From assembly GCA_965199705.1 (NCBI GenBank), contig OZ241359.1:2108001-2172000 (forward strand): a DNA stretch of 64,000 nucleotides, given 5' to 3'. The DNA is from Azophilus sp965199705. GTDB lineage: Bacteria > Pseudomonadota > Gammaproteobacteria > Pseudomonadales > Azotimanducaceae. Below are positions 26,095 through 35,301 of this stretch, piece after piece (within the stretch, counting starts at the first letter, position 1; each line of letters begins with the position of its first letter). The notes beneath the pieces are model-generated. The model worked only from the letters and a program-made list of their open reading frames with translations, had not been told where the DNA came from and searched no databases. The translations under genes were made by a program, and so were the position numbers.

Positions 26095-26384
26095 GCATCG
26101 CCCTTCCGGTCAAATGTCGCTTCACCGTTCACCCGGGACATTCGCCGGGGAACAGCCTCTCAATCCTGTTCCGTGGCTGAACCGTCCGCGGCAACCTGTA
26201 GCGCACCGCCGGACAGCTTACAATCGACTGCCCGCACCAGCGACTTTTGCGGTCTTGTTCTGCATGCAGCGATTATGGCGCACGGCGCTTCAAAGACAAC
26301 CACCCACCGATCAACACCTGTTGGCAGGCGAATATCAAGCCCTTGGCGTTGCTGGATTCGGCCAGGGCAGCCCAGGCCGCTTGC
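26095..26384. other. Region upstream of hsdM, defence-operon promoter expected
   Basis: 290 bases without a credible gene, between the hsdM start and the end of the TauD gene. Reading the minus strand, a TTGTAA and a TACAGG are spaced by 17 bases about 120 bases before hsdM, a weak promoter candidate. No clear inverted repeat for a controller protein was found. Confidence 0.35.
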
Positions 26385-27272
26385 TCAGGGAGCGCGGGTG
26401 CCGACCAGGAGCTGCGTATCCTGGACGGTCACGCGATGCAGCTTGCGATGCTCGGCGTAATAGTCCGGCACCGGCTTGTGCTGCGTAGATCGGTTGTCCC
26501 AGATCACCAGCGTCTCCGGCGCCCAGGCCAGGCGCGCCACAAACTCGGGGCGGGTCAGATGCTCATGCAGTCGCGCCAGCGTCTCCTGACTCTCGGCTGC
26601 GTCCATGCCTTCGATGTGCGTGGTAAACAACGGATTGACATAGAGCGCCTTGCGGCCCGTTTCGGGATGAATCCGCATCACCGGATGGCGCACCGGCGGA
26701 TTAGCGTCGAGCACTGGCTTCAGACGCGCTTCACCCCCCGGCTCGGCCAGACTCTCCCGAAATCCATGCCGAAAGTCATGCACGGCATGGCATCCGGCAA
26801 GTCGTGTGCGCGTGGTTGCCGGCAAGCCGTCCCAAGCCGCGGTGGCGCTTGCCCAGAGGGTATCGCCACGACCTGTCGGAATGATCTGGCCATGCAGGAT
26901 GGTGTAGGCCGGCGGGGTGGCTGAAAAGGTCATGTCCGAGTGCCAGACCTCGATCTTGGAGGGCGTCTGGGGCGTGCTTTCAAGAATTTGCACGGCTTCA
27001 GCGCCCGGCACGCGCGGATAAGCGCCATGCTGCATCGGCGGGCCGAAATGCCCGGCGAGCTGCGCCAGTTCCGGCGCGCTGAGCGGTTGCTGGCGCAGGA
27101 ACACGACCTCATGCGCCAGCACCAGCGACTTCAAGGCGTCCAGCACTTCCAGTTTGCCTTCCGCCATCGCCTCGGCCAGCGGCGGCGCCTGGACATAGGC
27201 GCCAACCCCACCGGCCGACTCGGCGCGCAGAGCCTGGCCCTGTAAACCATTGCCGGGCGACCGAGTGGTCAC
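26385..27272 (-). CDS. TauD/TfdA-family 2-oxoglutarate-dependent dioxygenase
   Basis: 295 residues. The iron site begins with EVWHSDMTFSATPP (HxD) and ends with the distal His in STQHKPVPDYY. RKLHRVTV supplies the arginine that binds 2-oxoglutarate. AHEVVFLRQQPLSAPELAQL is the usual N-terminal segment. It overlaps fdhD by 4 bases (ATGA) and is thus the last gene of the formate dehydrogenase operon. Family substrates include taurine, alkyl sulfates and phenoxy acids, and demethylating members release formaldehyde. A link to formate oxidation is suggested by context only. Confidence 0.88.
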   Translation of the reverse strand: MTTRSPGNGLQGQALRAESAGGVGAYVQAPPLAEAMAEGKLEVLDALKSLVLAHEVVFLRQQPLSAPELAQLAGHFGPPMQHGAYPRVPGAEAVQILESTPQTPSKIEVWHSDMTFSATPPAYTILHGQIIPTGRGDTLWASATAAWDGLPATTRTRLAGCHAVHDFRHGFRESLAEPGGEARLKPVLDANPPVRHPVMRIHPETGRKALYVNPLFTTHIEGMDAAESQETLARLHEHLTRPEFVARLAWAPETLVIWDNRSTQHKPVPDYYAEHRKLHRVTVQDTQLLVGTRAP

Positions 27273-28141
27273 AGCCGAGCCAGGCGCACCCGCTCAGGAT
27301 GCGTGTAGAGGTTGAATCCCGTCGCCTTCAGGAACCCTGCCAGAGTGATGCCCTGCTCTGCCGCCAGTTCAATGGCCAGGCTAGAGGGCGAACCGATGGC
27401 GGCCACCAGGCAGACGCCAGTCATCGCCGCCTTCTGCACCAACTCGAAGCTCGCTCGACCGGAAAGCAGGAGGCCGCCTGCGGCAAGTGGCGGCGCCTTT
27501 CGCTCAGCCAGATCAAGGCCGATCAGCTTGTCCAGCGCATTGTGCCGGCCCACGTCTTCGCGCAGCGCGTGAATGCGGCCCTCGGCGTCGAAGACCGCGG
27601 CGGCATGGATGCCACCGGTGCAGCCAAACTCCTGTTGCCGTTGTCGAAGCGCTGCCGGCAGCGCCTTCAGGCTCTGTTCGTCGATTGCAAAGCGCTGGCG
27701 CGCCCGCGTCGGAATGCGCAATCGCACCGCATCAAGAGATGCCTTGCCACAAACGCCGCAACTCGATGTGGTAAAGAAATGCCGGGTGAGATTCTGCGTA
27801 TCCAGGTGGATGGCCGGCGCCAGCGTCACCTTCACGACATTGCGCCAGCCCTTGTCCGGGCTGCGCGGGCCGGCCGGCTCGATGGCAAGAACCTCCTCGG
27901 AGCTGGCGATGATGCCCTCTGTGAACAGAAATCCGAGCGCAAGGTCGAAGTCATCGCCGGGCGTACGCATGGTCACCGACAGGCTGAACAGCAATTCCGC
28001 CCGCTCGCCGTGCGCCACGCGAATCTCCATCGGTTCCTCGACGGTGACCCTATCCATCGCAGCCCGCCCGTCCGCAGATGTGATCGGCGCCTCAAGATTG
28101 CGGGGCAGCGCCTGATGGGCGCCTGGAGATGGTTCGGGCAT
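27269..28141 (-). CDS. fdhD: FdhD sulfurtransferase for formate dehydrogenase
   Basis: 290 residues from the ATG at 28139-28141; upstream in-frame codons overlap fdsA and do not look like FdhD. The key motif is TTSSCGVCGKASLDAV, with the paired cysteines that pass sulfur from IscS to the molybdenum cofactor. MRTPGDDFDLALGFLFTEGI and GIHAAAVFDAEGRIHALRED are the conserved flanks, and LSGRASFELVQKAAMTGVCL is near the end. It follows fdsA by 23 bases and overlaps the TauD gene. Confidence 0.94.
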   Translation of the reverse strand: MPEPSPGAHQALPRNLEAPITSADGRAAMDRVTVEEPMEIRVAHGERAELLFSLSVTMRTPGDDFDLALGFLFTEGIIASSEEVLAIEPAGPRSPDKGWRNVVKVTLAPAIHLDTQNLTRHFFTTSSCGVCGKASLDAVRLRIPTRARQRFAIDEQSLKALPAALRQRQQEFGCTGGIHAAAVFDAEGRIHALREDVGRHNALDKLIGLDLAERKAPPLAAGGLLLSGRASFELVQKAAMTGVCLVAAIGSPSSLAIELAAEQGITLAGFLKATGFNLYTHPERVRLARL

Positions 28142-28164
28142 GGGAGAACGCCTGTGTCGGCGCA

Positions 28165-31041
28165 TCAGGCCGGCAAGGCTTCCGTCTGCGCCGCTGCCCG
28201 CTCGGCAAATCGCTCCTGCCATTCGGAGCGATGGTTGGCGGGCCGCACTTCTACCGCCGTCACCTTGTACTCAGGGCAGTTGGTGGCCCAATCGGACAAT
28301 TCCGTGGTGACCACATTGGTGCCGGTGGCAGGGTGGTGGAAGGTGGTATAGATCACGCCCGGCGCGACTCGATCAGTCACCTGCGCACGCAAGGTGATTT
28401 CTCCCATGCGGCTGCTGACAGAGACCCAATCGCCGCTCTGCACGCCCCGTAGTTCCGCATCCGCCGGGTGCACCTCCAGTACATCTTCTTCCAGCCACTT
28501 GAGATTGTCGGTGCGCCGCGTCTGCGCGCCCACGTTGTATTGACTGAGGATGCGCCCGGTGGTCAGCAGCAACGGAAACTTGCGGTTGGCCCGCTCCGGG
28601 GTCGGTTGATACTCGGTGAGGACGAAAAGCCCCTTGCCGCGCACGAAGGCATCCGTGTGCATCACCGGCGTGCCGGTCGGCGCGGAAGCATTGCACGGCC
28701 ATTGCACGCTGCCTTCCCGATCGAGCAGATCAAAGGTGACGCCGGCGAAGGTCGGTGTCAGCGCCGCTATCTCGGCCAGTATCTCCTCCGCCGAGCCGAA
28801 CTGCATGGGGTAGCCGAGCGCTGTCGAGAGCGCCTGCACCACCTCCCACTCCTGCATCCCGGCACGAGAGGGCATCACCGCCCGCACCCGATTGATGCGC
28901 CTCTCCGCATTCACGAAGGTGCCATCCTTTTCCAGGAAGGAAGAGCCGGGCAGAAACACATGCGCAAACTTGGCGGTTTCGTTCAGGAACAGATCCTGGA
29001 CGATCACGCACTCCATCGCCGAAAGCGCCGCCTCCACGTGCTGGGTATTGGGATCTGATTGGGCGATGTCCTCACCCTGAATGTAAATGGCCTTGAAGTT
29101 GCCGGCCACCGCCTGATCGAGCATGTTGGGAATGCGAAAACCTGGCTCCGGGTCCAGCTCCGCGCGCCAGAAGTCCGCGAACGACTGACGCACGGCGTCG
29201 TCAGAAACCGGCCTGTACCCGGAAAACTCATGCGGAAACGAACCCATGTCGCAGGAACCCTGCACGTTGTTCTGACCGCGCAACGGATTGACGCCAACGC
29301 CGGGCCGCCCGATGTTGCCCGTGGCCATGGCCAGGTTGGCCATCGCCATCACCATGGTGGAACCCTGGCTGTGTTCGGTAACCCCGAGACCATAGTAGAT
29401 GGCCGCGTTGACCCGGCCATCCGGCCCACTACCGGTGCGCCTGCCGGCGCCGGCATAAAGCCGGGCAGCAGCGCGAATATCAGCCGCCGGGGCGCCGATG
29501 GTCTCCGCCATCCGCTCCGGGGCGTGGGCCGGGTCGTGCGCAAAGGCGAGCCAGGCCTCGAAGGATTCCAGATCACAGCGTTCCGAGACGAAAGCGTGAT
29601 CGATCAGATCTTCGGTCGCCAGCACATGCGCAAAGGCGTTCATCAGCGGCACATTGGCGCCGGGTTTGCAGGGCAGATGGTGGCGCGCCTCGATGTGGGG
29701 TGAGCGCACCAGGCCGATGCGACGCGGGTCGCAGACGATCAATTCGGCGCCAGCGCGAAGCCGCCGCTTCATCTGCGATGCAAACACCGGATGCCCCTCC
29801 GTGGGGTTGGCGCCGATCACCAGGACCACATCCGCAGACTGCACGGAATCAAAGTTCTGGGTGCCGGCCGAGGTGCCGAACGTCTGCTTCAGACCATAGC
29901 CCGTGGGGGAATGACACACCCGCGCGCAGGTATCTACGTTGTTGTTTCCGAAGGCCGCCCGCACCATCTTCTGCACCACCCAGACCTCTTCATTGGTGCA
30001 GCGCGACGAGGTGATGCCGCCGATTGACCGGCGGCCATGCCGCGCCTGAATCGCCTTCAGGCGGCTGGCGGCATACTCGATCGCCTCCGGCCAATCCACT
30101 TCACGCCAGGGCTGGTCCGGGGCTTCGCGCAGCATGGGTCTGGTGATGCGATCCGGATGCTGAGCATAGCCCCAGGCGAAGCGTCCCTTGACGCAGGAAT
30201 GGCCATGATTGGCCTTGCCGTCCCTGGACGGCGCCATGCGCACCACCTGATCGCCCTTCACTTGCGCCCGGAACGAACAGCCAACGCCGCAGTAGGCGCA
30301 GGTGGTGTGAACACTGCGCTCCGGCACGCCCTGTTCGATGACAGTCTTTTCCATCAAGGTGGCGGTGGGACATGCCTGTACGCAGGCGCCGCAGGACACG
30401 CATTCGGAATCGAAAAAATTGTCGGCGCCGGTGGCCACCTGGGCAGCAAACCCACGACCATCCAGGGTGAGCGCAAAGGTGCCCTGCACCTCGTCGCAGG
30501 CGCGCACGCAGCGCGAACAGACAATGCACTTGGACGGATCAAAGGCAAAGTAGGGGTTGGAGTCGTCCGTCGAGGCATCCAGGTGATGGGCGCCGGACGC
30601 ATAGCGTACCTCGCGCAGGCCCACCGCGCCGGCCACATCCTGCAACTCGCAATCGCCGTTTGCCGAGCAGGTGAGACAGTCCAGCGGATGGTCGGATATA
30701 TACAACTCCAGCACCCCGCGCCGGACCTTCGCCAGCTGTGGCGTCTGGGTGCGTACGCACATGCCCGCTTGCACCGGCTCGGTGCAGGAAGCCACCAGAC
30801 CGCGCCGACCCGCCACTTCCACCAGGCAGACGCGGCAGGAACCGAAAGCCTTCAGATTGTCGGTCGCGCAGAGCTTGGGAATCGCAAGCCCGTGGCTGCG
30901 CGCCGCACGCAGGATTGAAGTGCCCTCAGGCACGCGCACGGGCTGGCCGTCAATCTCGAGGGTTATGGTCGGAGATTGTCCGTTTGCAAGACTGGCGGGC
31001 TCAGCCGCCGGGGTTCCGTAGTCGGACAGCGGATTGTTCAT
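28165..31041 (-). CDS. fdsA: NAD-dependent formate dehydrogenase, alpha (catalytic) subunit
   Basis: 958 residues from the ATG at 31039-31041. The N-terminal 2Fe-2S domain has Cys58, Cys69, Cys72 and Cys86. Two 4Fe-4S sets follow (CIVCSRCVRACDEVQG and CVSCGACVQACPT), then the molybdopterin-proximal cluster CAYCGVGCSF. The active-site segment is TCARVCHSPTGYGLKQTFG, with Cys rather than selenocysteine, and the flanking His. The enzyme is soluble (no Tat signal) and oxidises formate to CO2, passing electrons to FdsBG and NAD+. It overlaps fdsB by 4 bases. Confidence 0.94.
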   Translation of the reverse strand: MNNPLSDYGTPAAEPASLANGQSPTITLEIDGQPVRVPEGTSILRAARSHGLAIPKLCATDNLKAFGSCRVCLVEVAGRRGLVASCTEPVQAGMCVRTQTPQLAKVRRGVLELYISDHPLDCLTCSANGDCELQDVAGAVGLREVRYASGAHHLDASTDDSNPYFAFDPSKCIVCSRCVRACDEVQGTFALTLDGRGFAAQVATGADNFFDSECVSCGACVQACPTATLMEKTVIEQGVPERSVHTTCAYCGVGCSFRAQVKGDQVVRMAPSRDGKANHGHSCVKGRFAWGYAQHPDRITRPMLREAPDQPWREVDWPEAIEYAASRLKAIQARHGRRSIGGITSSRCTNEEVWVVQKMVRAAFGNNNVDTCARVCHSPTGYGLKQTFGTSAGTQNFDSVQSADVVLVIGANPTEGHPVFASQMKRRLRAGAELIVCDPRRIGLVRSPHIEARHHLPCKPGANVPLMNAFAHVLATEDLIDHAFVSERCDLESFEAWLAFAHDPAHAPERMAETIGAPAADIRAAARLYAGAGRRTGSGPDGRVNAAIYYGLGVTEHSQGSTMVMAMANLAMATGNIGRPGVGVNPLRGQNNVQGSCDMGSFPHEFSGYRPVSDDAVRQSFADFWRAELDPEPGFRIPNMLDQAVAGNFKAIYIQGEDIAQSDPNTQHVEAALSAMECVIVQDLFLNETAKFAHVFLPGSSFLEKDGTFVNAERRINRVRAVMPSRAGMQEWEVVQALSTALGYPMQFGSAEEILAEIAALTPTFAGVTFDLLDREGSVQWPCNASAPTGTPVMHTDAFVRGKGLFVLTEYQPTPERANRKFPLLLTTGRILSQYNVGAQTRRTDNLKWLEEDVLEVHPADAELRGVQSGDWVSVSSRMGEITLRAQVTDRVAPGVIYTTFHHPATGTNVVTTELSDWATNCPEYKVTAVEVRPANHRSEWQERFAERAAAQTEALPA

Positions 31042-32576
31042 GCCTGAAAATCCTCCGGGAAACGCTGCATCGCACTCAGCACCGGGATGGGCGTCATGCC
31101 GCCCATCTGGCAGAGGCTGGCAGACTCCATCACCTCGCACAGATCCCGGATGATAACTGAATTGGCCTGCATACGCGCCTCGTCCTGCGCTGCAACGCTG
31201 CGCCCGAGCGACCTGGCCTGGCGTGCTGCTGCACGGGCGTGCAGCAGCGCATCAAGGGTTTCCTTGCCGCGCACCGAGCCGATGCGACAAGGCGTGCACT
31301 TGCCGCAGGATTCCACTTCGCAGAACTCGAACGCATAGCGCGCCTGGCGTCCAAGATCGACACTGTCGTCGAAGGCTACCAGACCGCCATGGCCGATGCC
31401 GGCGCCGAGCTCGGCCAAGGCTTCATAGGTGAGTGGCACAGACAGATCCTGCACCCTCAGATAGGCGCCGAGCGGCCCACCGATCTGCACTGCCTTCAAC
31501 GGCCTGCCACTGCGCGTGCCGCCGCCAAAGTCCTCGATCAGGCGGCGTATGGGCATACCGAACGGCGCCTCGACCAGACCGCCCCGGGCGATGTTGCCGG
31601 CAAGCTGGAAACACATGCTGCCGGTGGACCGGCCGACGCCAATGTCAGCGTAGGCAGCGCCGCCCAGGCGCATGATGGCCGGGACGCTGGCAAAGGAAAT
31701 CACATTGTGCACCAGGGTCGGCTTGCCGAGCAGCCCGGAGACGGCGGGCACGGGCGGTTTCGCCCGTATCTCCCCGCGCTTGCCTTCCAGGCTTTCGAGC
31801 AGCGAGGTTTCCTCGCCACAGATGTAGGCGCCAGCGCCGATAAACAGATGCAGGTCGAAGGCGTGTCCGCTGCCGAGCAGGTTTCGGCCCAGCAGACCGG
31901 CCGCATAGCTGTCATCCAATGCCTGGCGAAAGATGCGGGCAGCGATCGGGTATTCCGAGCGCAGATAAACATAGCCTTCGGTAGCGCCGGTCGCCAGGGC
32001 AGCCACGGTCATGCCCTCGATCAACCTGTGTGGGTCTCCTTCGAGCAGCAGCCGGTCCGCAAAGGTGCCGGAATCGCCTTCATCGGCGTTGCATACCAGG
32101 AACTTGCGATCTGCCGGCATGTCGCGCACCGTGCGCCACTTGATGTGGGCCGGAAATCCGGCGCCGCCCCGCCCCCGCAGACCAGACGCTTCGATTTCAT
32201 CAATCAGCGCCCCGGGCGACTGATGCAGACAGTCCGAAAGCACGGTTTCCTTGCGTAATCTCAAGGGATGATCGTCGCCGATGCGATCGAACACCAATCG
32301 AGTCTGCTGCGTCAGCCAGCCCAGCTGCCCGATCGGCCCGAGACACTTCGGATGGCCAGCGCCCTCGGCCAGCAATGTCGGCACATCGGCAGCTGCCACG
32401 TTGGCGAAGGCAAGGCGCGACTCTCCGAGTTCCACAAGGGGTTCAGCCCAGCAGAGCCCGCGCGAGCCGGTGCGCGTGACGGCGCAGCCCGCTGCCGTGA
32501 GGGCCTCGGCCACCGCATCGCCGCCAGCGGCCACGGCAGCCGTATCCAATGGCACGAAAGCGCGCTGCGTGGTCAT
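31038..32576 (-). CDS. fdsB: NAD-dependent formate dehydrogenase, beta (NADH-binding) subunit
   Basis: 512 residues from the ATG at 32574-32576, inside the fdsG stop (ATGA). It is NuoF-like: GLRGRGGAGFPAHIKW (FMN/NAD), FIGAGAYICGEETSLLESLE, KPPVPAVSGLLGKPT and the 4Fe-4S motif ESCGKCTPCRIGSVRGKET. The N-terminal 120 residues form the thioredoxin-like extension seen in fused FdsB/HoxF types. It transfers electrons from FdsA to NAD+. Confidence 0.93.
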   Translation of the reverse strand: MTTQRAFVPLDTAAVAAGGDAVAEALTAAGCAVTRTGSRGLCWAEPLVELGESRLAFANVAAADVPTLLAEGAGHPKCLGPIGQLGWLTQQTRLVFDRIGDDHPLRLRKETVLSDCLHQSPGALIDEIEASGLRGRGGAGFPAHIKWRTVRDMPADRKFLVCNADEGDSGTFADRLLLEGDPHRLIEGMTVAALATGATEGYVYLRSEYPIAARIFRQALDDSYAAGLLGRNLLGSGHAFDLHLFIGAGAYICGEETSLLESLEGKRGEIRAKPPVPAVSGLLGKPTLVHNVISFASVPAIMRLGGAAYADIGVGRSTGSMCFQLAGNIARGGLVEAPFGMPIRRLIEDFGGGTRSGRPLKAVQIGGPLGAYLRVQDLSVPLTYEALAELGAGIGHGGLVAFDDSVDLGRQARYAFEFCEVESCGKCTPCRIGSVRGKETLDALLHARAAARQARSLGRSVAAQDEARMQANSVIIRDLCEVMESASLCQMGGMTPIPVLSAMQRFPEDFQA

Positions 32577-33028
32577 GAAGGCAGCCAGGTATCCAGGTCC
32601 AGGGCATCGGCTCGGGCCAGAGGACGGCCGTTGACCTCCGCCGCAGGCCCTTGCGCGCAAAGCCCGAGACAATAGACTGGCAGCAGGGCGACGGACTCAT
32701 TGGCCTCACCCATCTCAATGCCCAGGCGCTCCTGCACCCGCTCGGTCAGTTGCCTGCTGCCCACGGACTGACAAGCCTCGGCCTGGCAAAGGCGCACCGT
32801 GGCGGGCGGCGGCGGCTGTGTTCTCAAGTCATGGTAGAAGGACAGGATACCGCGTACCTCTGCACGGCTGAGATTGAAAACATGAGCCACCTGCTCAGCC
32901 TGATCGGGGCTGACATGGCCGCATTCGCCGACGATTTCGCGCAGACAGGAGATTACCCCACCCATGGCCTGACGGTGACGCAAGGCAACTGTTCTGGCCG
33001 TCTGTCGGGCTTGCTCGACGTCGTGCAT
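32573..33028 (-). CDS. fdsG: NAD-dependent formate dehydrogenase, gamma subunit
   Basis: 151 residues from the ATG at 33026-33028. NuoE-like 2Fe-2S thioredoxin fold: LCQAEACQSVGS (Cys81, Cys86) and VYCLGLCAQGPA (Cys120, Cys124). The N-terminal SRAEVRGILSFYHDL is the usual helix. It is the first gene of the fdsGBA-fdhD-tauD operon. No fdsD or separate fdsC is seen nearby. The promoter should lie in the 140-base gap shared with the divergent aroA. Confidence 0.92.
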   Translation of the reverse strand: MHDVEQARQTARTVALRHRQAMGGVISCLREIVGECGHVSPDQAEQVAHVFNLSRAEVRGILSFYHDLRTQPPPPATVRLCQAEACQSVGSRQLTERVQERLGIEMGEANESVALLPVYCLGLCAQGPAAEVNGRPLARADALDLDTWLPS

Positions 33029-33076
33029 CGCCACAGTCCAACATCCACGATGGCGGCAATATAACAGCGTGCGAGG

Positions 33077-33103
33077 CAGGCGCGAATCAGACAGGCGCGA
33101 ATC
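33077..33103 (+). repeat. Tandem 12-base repeat between fdsG and aroA
   Basis: CAGGCGCGAATC occurs at 33077-33088 and 33092-33103 with a 15-base period. It lies in the divergent gap and might be a pair of regulator sites. It may equally be simple slippage. Confidence 0.45.
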
Positions 33104-33169
33104 GTGAAGCGGCAGGCGTCGAGTGATAGGCTTGCAGTCTTGGTTTCCAGGCAACGGGACTCTCGCCCC

Positions 33170-34489
33170 TTGAACACTCTCTCGCTGGCGCCCGTGACCT
33201 CGATTTCCGGCGTTGTGCATCTGCCCGGATCCAAGAGCATCTCCAATCGTGCGCTTCTGCTCGCAGCCCTGGCTTCTGGCAATACCCGAATCCACAACTT
33301 GCTGGATAGCATCGACACCCGGCTGATGCGCGAAGCGCTTGGCCAGTTGGGCGTGCGCCTGCACAAGGCGGATGCGGCCGCGCAGAACCCCCGTCCCGGC
33401 ACAGAGACGGAAGCGCCCGTATGGTCGGTCGAGGGCCGGGCCGGGCCGCTGGTCACCGAGGCGCGCCGCCTGCATCTCGATCTGGGCCTGGCCGGCACCG
33501 CCCTGCGACCCTTGACAGCCGCCCTGACGCTCGGCCAGGGCGAGTTTGTACTGGATGGCGAGCCGCGTATGCGCGAACGCCCGATCGGTCACCTGCTCGA
33601 TGCGCTGCAAGCGCTGGGCGCAGACATTACCTGCCTTCAGGACCGCGGGTATCCGCCCATCCGGGTGCGAGGCACTGGCCTCGACGGTGGCCGCGTTTCG
33701 ATGGACGGCAGCATCTCAAGCCAGTTCCTGACCGCGCTCCTGATGGCCGCGCCACTGGCGCGTGCACCGGTGACCATCGACGTTACGGGTGATCTGGTGT
33801 CCCGGCCCTACATTGCCATCACGCTCGACCTGATGCGCCGGTTCCATGCCGAGGTTGAAGAACAGGACTATCAGCGCTTCATCATCGGCAACACCGGCTA
33901 TCGGTCTCCCGGCGAATTGCGAGTCGAAGGGGATGCGTCTTCCGCCAGCTACTTCCTGGCCGCCGGCGCCATCAGCGGTGCGGGCGTTCGTGTGCAGGGC
34001 ATCGGCCGCGACAGCGTGCAGGGCGATATTGCCTTCGCCAACCTGCTGCGCCGCATGGGTGCCCGGGTCGAATGGCAGGCGCACAGCATCCAGGTTCGCC
34101 CAGGTCGCCTTCGGGGCCTTTCGGCAGATCTCAACGAGATACCGGATGCCGCCATGACCCTGGCCGTGCTGGCTCTTTTTGCAGAAGGCAGAACAAGCAT
34201 CCACAACGTTGCCAACTGGCGTGTCAAGGAAACCGACCGCCTGGCCGCCATGGCCGCAGAACTGCGCAAGGTGGGCGCCGGGGTGGAAGAAGGCGCCGAT
34301 TATCTGCTGATCGACCCACCGACGCGCCTGCAACCCGCGAGCATTCGAACCTACGGAGACCACCGCATGGCCATGTGCTTCTCGCTGGTGGCGCTCGGCG
34401 GCGTTGCGGTGGAGATTCAGGACCCCGATTGCGTAGCCAAGACCTTCCCCGACTACTTCGACCGCTTTGCTGCTCTGGGCAGAAGGTAG
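33170..34489 (+). CDS. aroA: 3-phosphoshikimate 1-carboxyvinyltransferase (EPSP synthase)
   Basis: 439 residues from a TTG at 33170, chosen because its product LNTLSLAPVTSISGVVHLPG aligns residue for residue with the E. coli AroA start; a GTG at 33104 would add 22 odd residues. Motifs: LPGSKSISNRALLLAAL, LGLAGTALRPLTAAL (the N-G-T-A-x-R-x-L region with Leu-Ala before Gly-Thr), MDGSISSQFLTALL, EGDASSASYFLAAGA, WRVKETDRLAAMAAEL and TYGDHRMAMCFSLVAL. It makes EPSP from shikimate-3-phosphate and PEP in the aromatic pathway. The LAGT in place of NAGT follows the variation seen in class I enzymes with reduced similarity. Confidence 0.94.
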   Translation: MNTLSLAPVTSISGVVHLPGSKSISNRALLLAALASGNTRIHNLLDSIDTRLMREALGQLGVRLHKADAAAQNPRPGTETEAPVWSVEGRAGPLVTEARRLHLDLGLAGTALRPLTAALTLGQGEFVLDGEPRMRERPIGHLLDALQALGADITCLQDRGYPPIRVRGTGLDGGRVSMDGSISSQFLTALLMAAPLARAPVTIDVTGDLVSRPYIAITLDLMRRFHAEVEEQDYQRFIIGNTGYRSPGELRVEGDASSASYFLAAGAISGAGVRVQGIGRDSVQGDIAFANLLRRMGARVEWQAHSIQVRPGRLRGLSADLNEIPDAAMTLAVLALFAEGRTSIHNVANWRVKETDRLAAMAAELRKVGAGVEEGADYLLIDPPTRLQPASIRTYGDHRMAMCFSLVALGGVAVEIQDPDCVAKTFPDYFDRFAALGRR

Positions 34490-34490
34490 C

Positions 34491-34517
34491 TCGGATATTG
34501 CACCGGGGCATAGATCG
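34491..34517 (+). repeat. Dispersed ATATTGC intergenic element, copy at aroA 3' end
   Basis: CGGATATTGCACCGGGGC followed by a GATCGG tail, starting 2 bases after the aroA stop. It resembles 60156-60180 (CGGATATTGCGCCAGGGC plus GATTG) and the cores at 41286-41308 and 56098-56120. Confidence 0.55.
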
Positions 34518-34557
34518 GATAGGCTTGTTCACCCTGGTACTTGATTGGTTGTCTCCA

Positions 34558-35229
34558 ATGCTGAAGCGCTCACCCGAAAACAGTCTGCGCAGGTTACTCC
34601 CTCGATCGGCCGCCTGCGCCTTCAACACAGCACCCCGACCCCGGGTTACGCTGGCCGCCTGCCTCTTGCTCCTGCTCCTGTCAGCCTGGTCGGCTCGGGC
34701 CGATGACCCGATACTGGACGAGCGCATAGCCGCCACGCTGGAGCGGCTTGAGAGCAAGGACCGTATCTTCGAGGATCTGTCGAAGCGCGCCCTGGGCGTG
34801 CTGGTATTTCCCAGGGTATTCAAGGGCGCCTTTTTCTTCGGCGGCGCAACCGGCAATGGCGCCCTGCTGGTCGATGGCGAAATACGCCAGTATTACCGGG
34901 TAACCGGGGCGTCGTTCGGCCTTCAATTCGGTGGCCGCACGCGCAGCGAGGTGTTGTTTTTCATGTCCCGGGAAGCCTTCGACAGCTTCTACAAGAGTGA
35001 CGGCTGGGAGGTGGGGATTGACGGCAACGTTACGGCCTTCAAGGCCGGTGGCGGGGTCAGCATCGACACCACCAATTCCGGCGACGCGATCATCGGCGTG
35101 GTACTCAACAATCGCGGCCTGATCGCGGATCTTTCGTTCAAGGGCGCGCGCTATTGGCGCCTCAACAAGGCTGGACCAACCGACGACTGGGCATCGGGCG
35201 ACGACCAGGAGCCTGCGCCGGGAAGCTGA
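34558..35229 (+). CDS. SYLF-domain (Ysc84-like) lipid-binding protein, exported
   Basis: 223 residues. The N-terminal signal peptide is long: basic LRRLLPRSAACAF region, then LAACLLLLLLSAWSARA, with likely cleavage before DDPILDE. The mature part is a SYLF domain: ALGVLVFPRVFKGAFFFGGA, GASFGLQFGGRTRSEVLFFM, GNVTAFKAGGGVSIDTTNSG and IGVVLNNRGLIADLSFKGAR. SYLF proteins bind phosphoinositides or membranes; the bacterial role is unknown. The last 10 codons belong to a 60-base-period duplication that continues past the stop. Confidence 0.85.
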   Translation: MLKRSPENSLRRLLPRSAACAFNTAPRPRVTLAACLLLLLLSAWSARADDPILDERIAATLERLESKDRIFEDLSKRALGVLVFPRVFKGAFFFGGATGNGALLVDGEIRQYYRVTGASFGLQFGGRTRSEVLFFMSREAFDSFYKSDGWEVGIDGNVTAFKAGGGVSIDTTNSGDAIIGVVLNNRGLIADLSFKGARYWRLNKAGPTDDWASGDDQEPAPGS

Positions 35230-35301
35230 TCGAACATCAGCGACCGCCGCCAACCGGGCGACCGCCAGGAGTCGGCGCCGGAACGCTGGCCGAACAGTAG
35301 C
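35196..35301 (+). repeat. Imperfect 46-base duplication over the SYLF 3' end
   Basis: 35196-35241 and 35256-35301 match at 36 of 46 positions with a 60-base (20-codon) period, so the repeat keeps frame. Copy 1 encodes GDDQEPAPGS and the TGA stop. Copy 2, in the same frame beyond the stop, would read GDRQESAPERWPNSS, then TAA at 35302-35304. Confidence 0.7.

Noticed and set aside
33104..33169. GTG start extending AroA by 22 residues
   Set aside because: The extension overlaps a tandem repeat and the TTG at 33170 aligns exactly with the usual AroA start.
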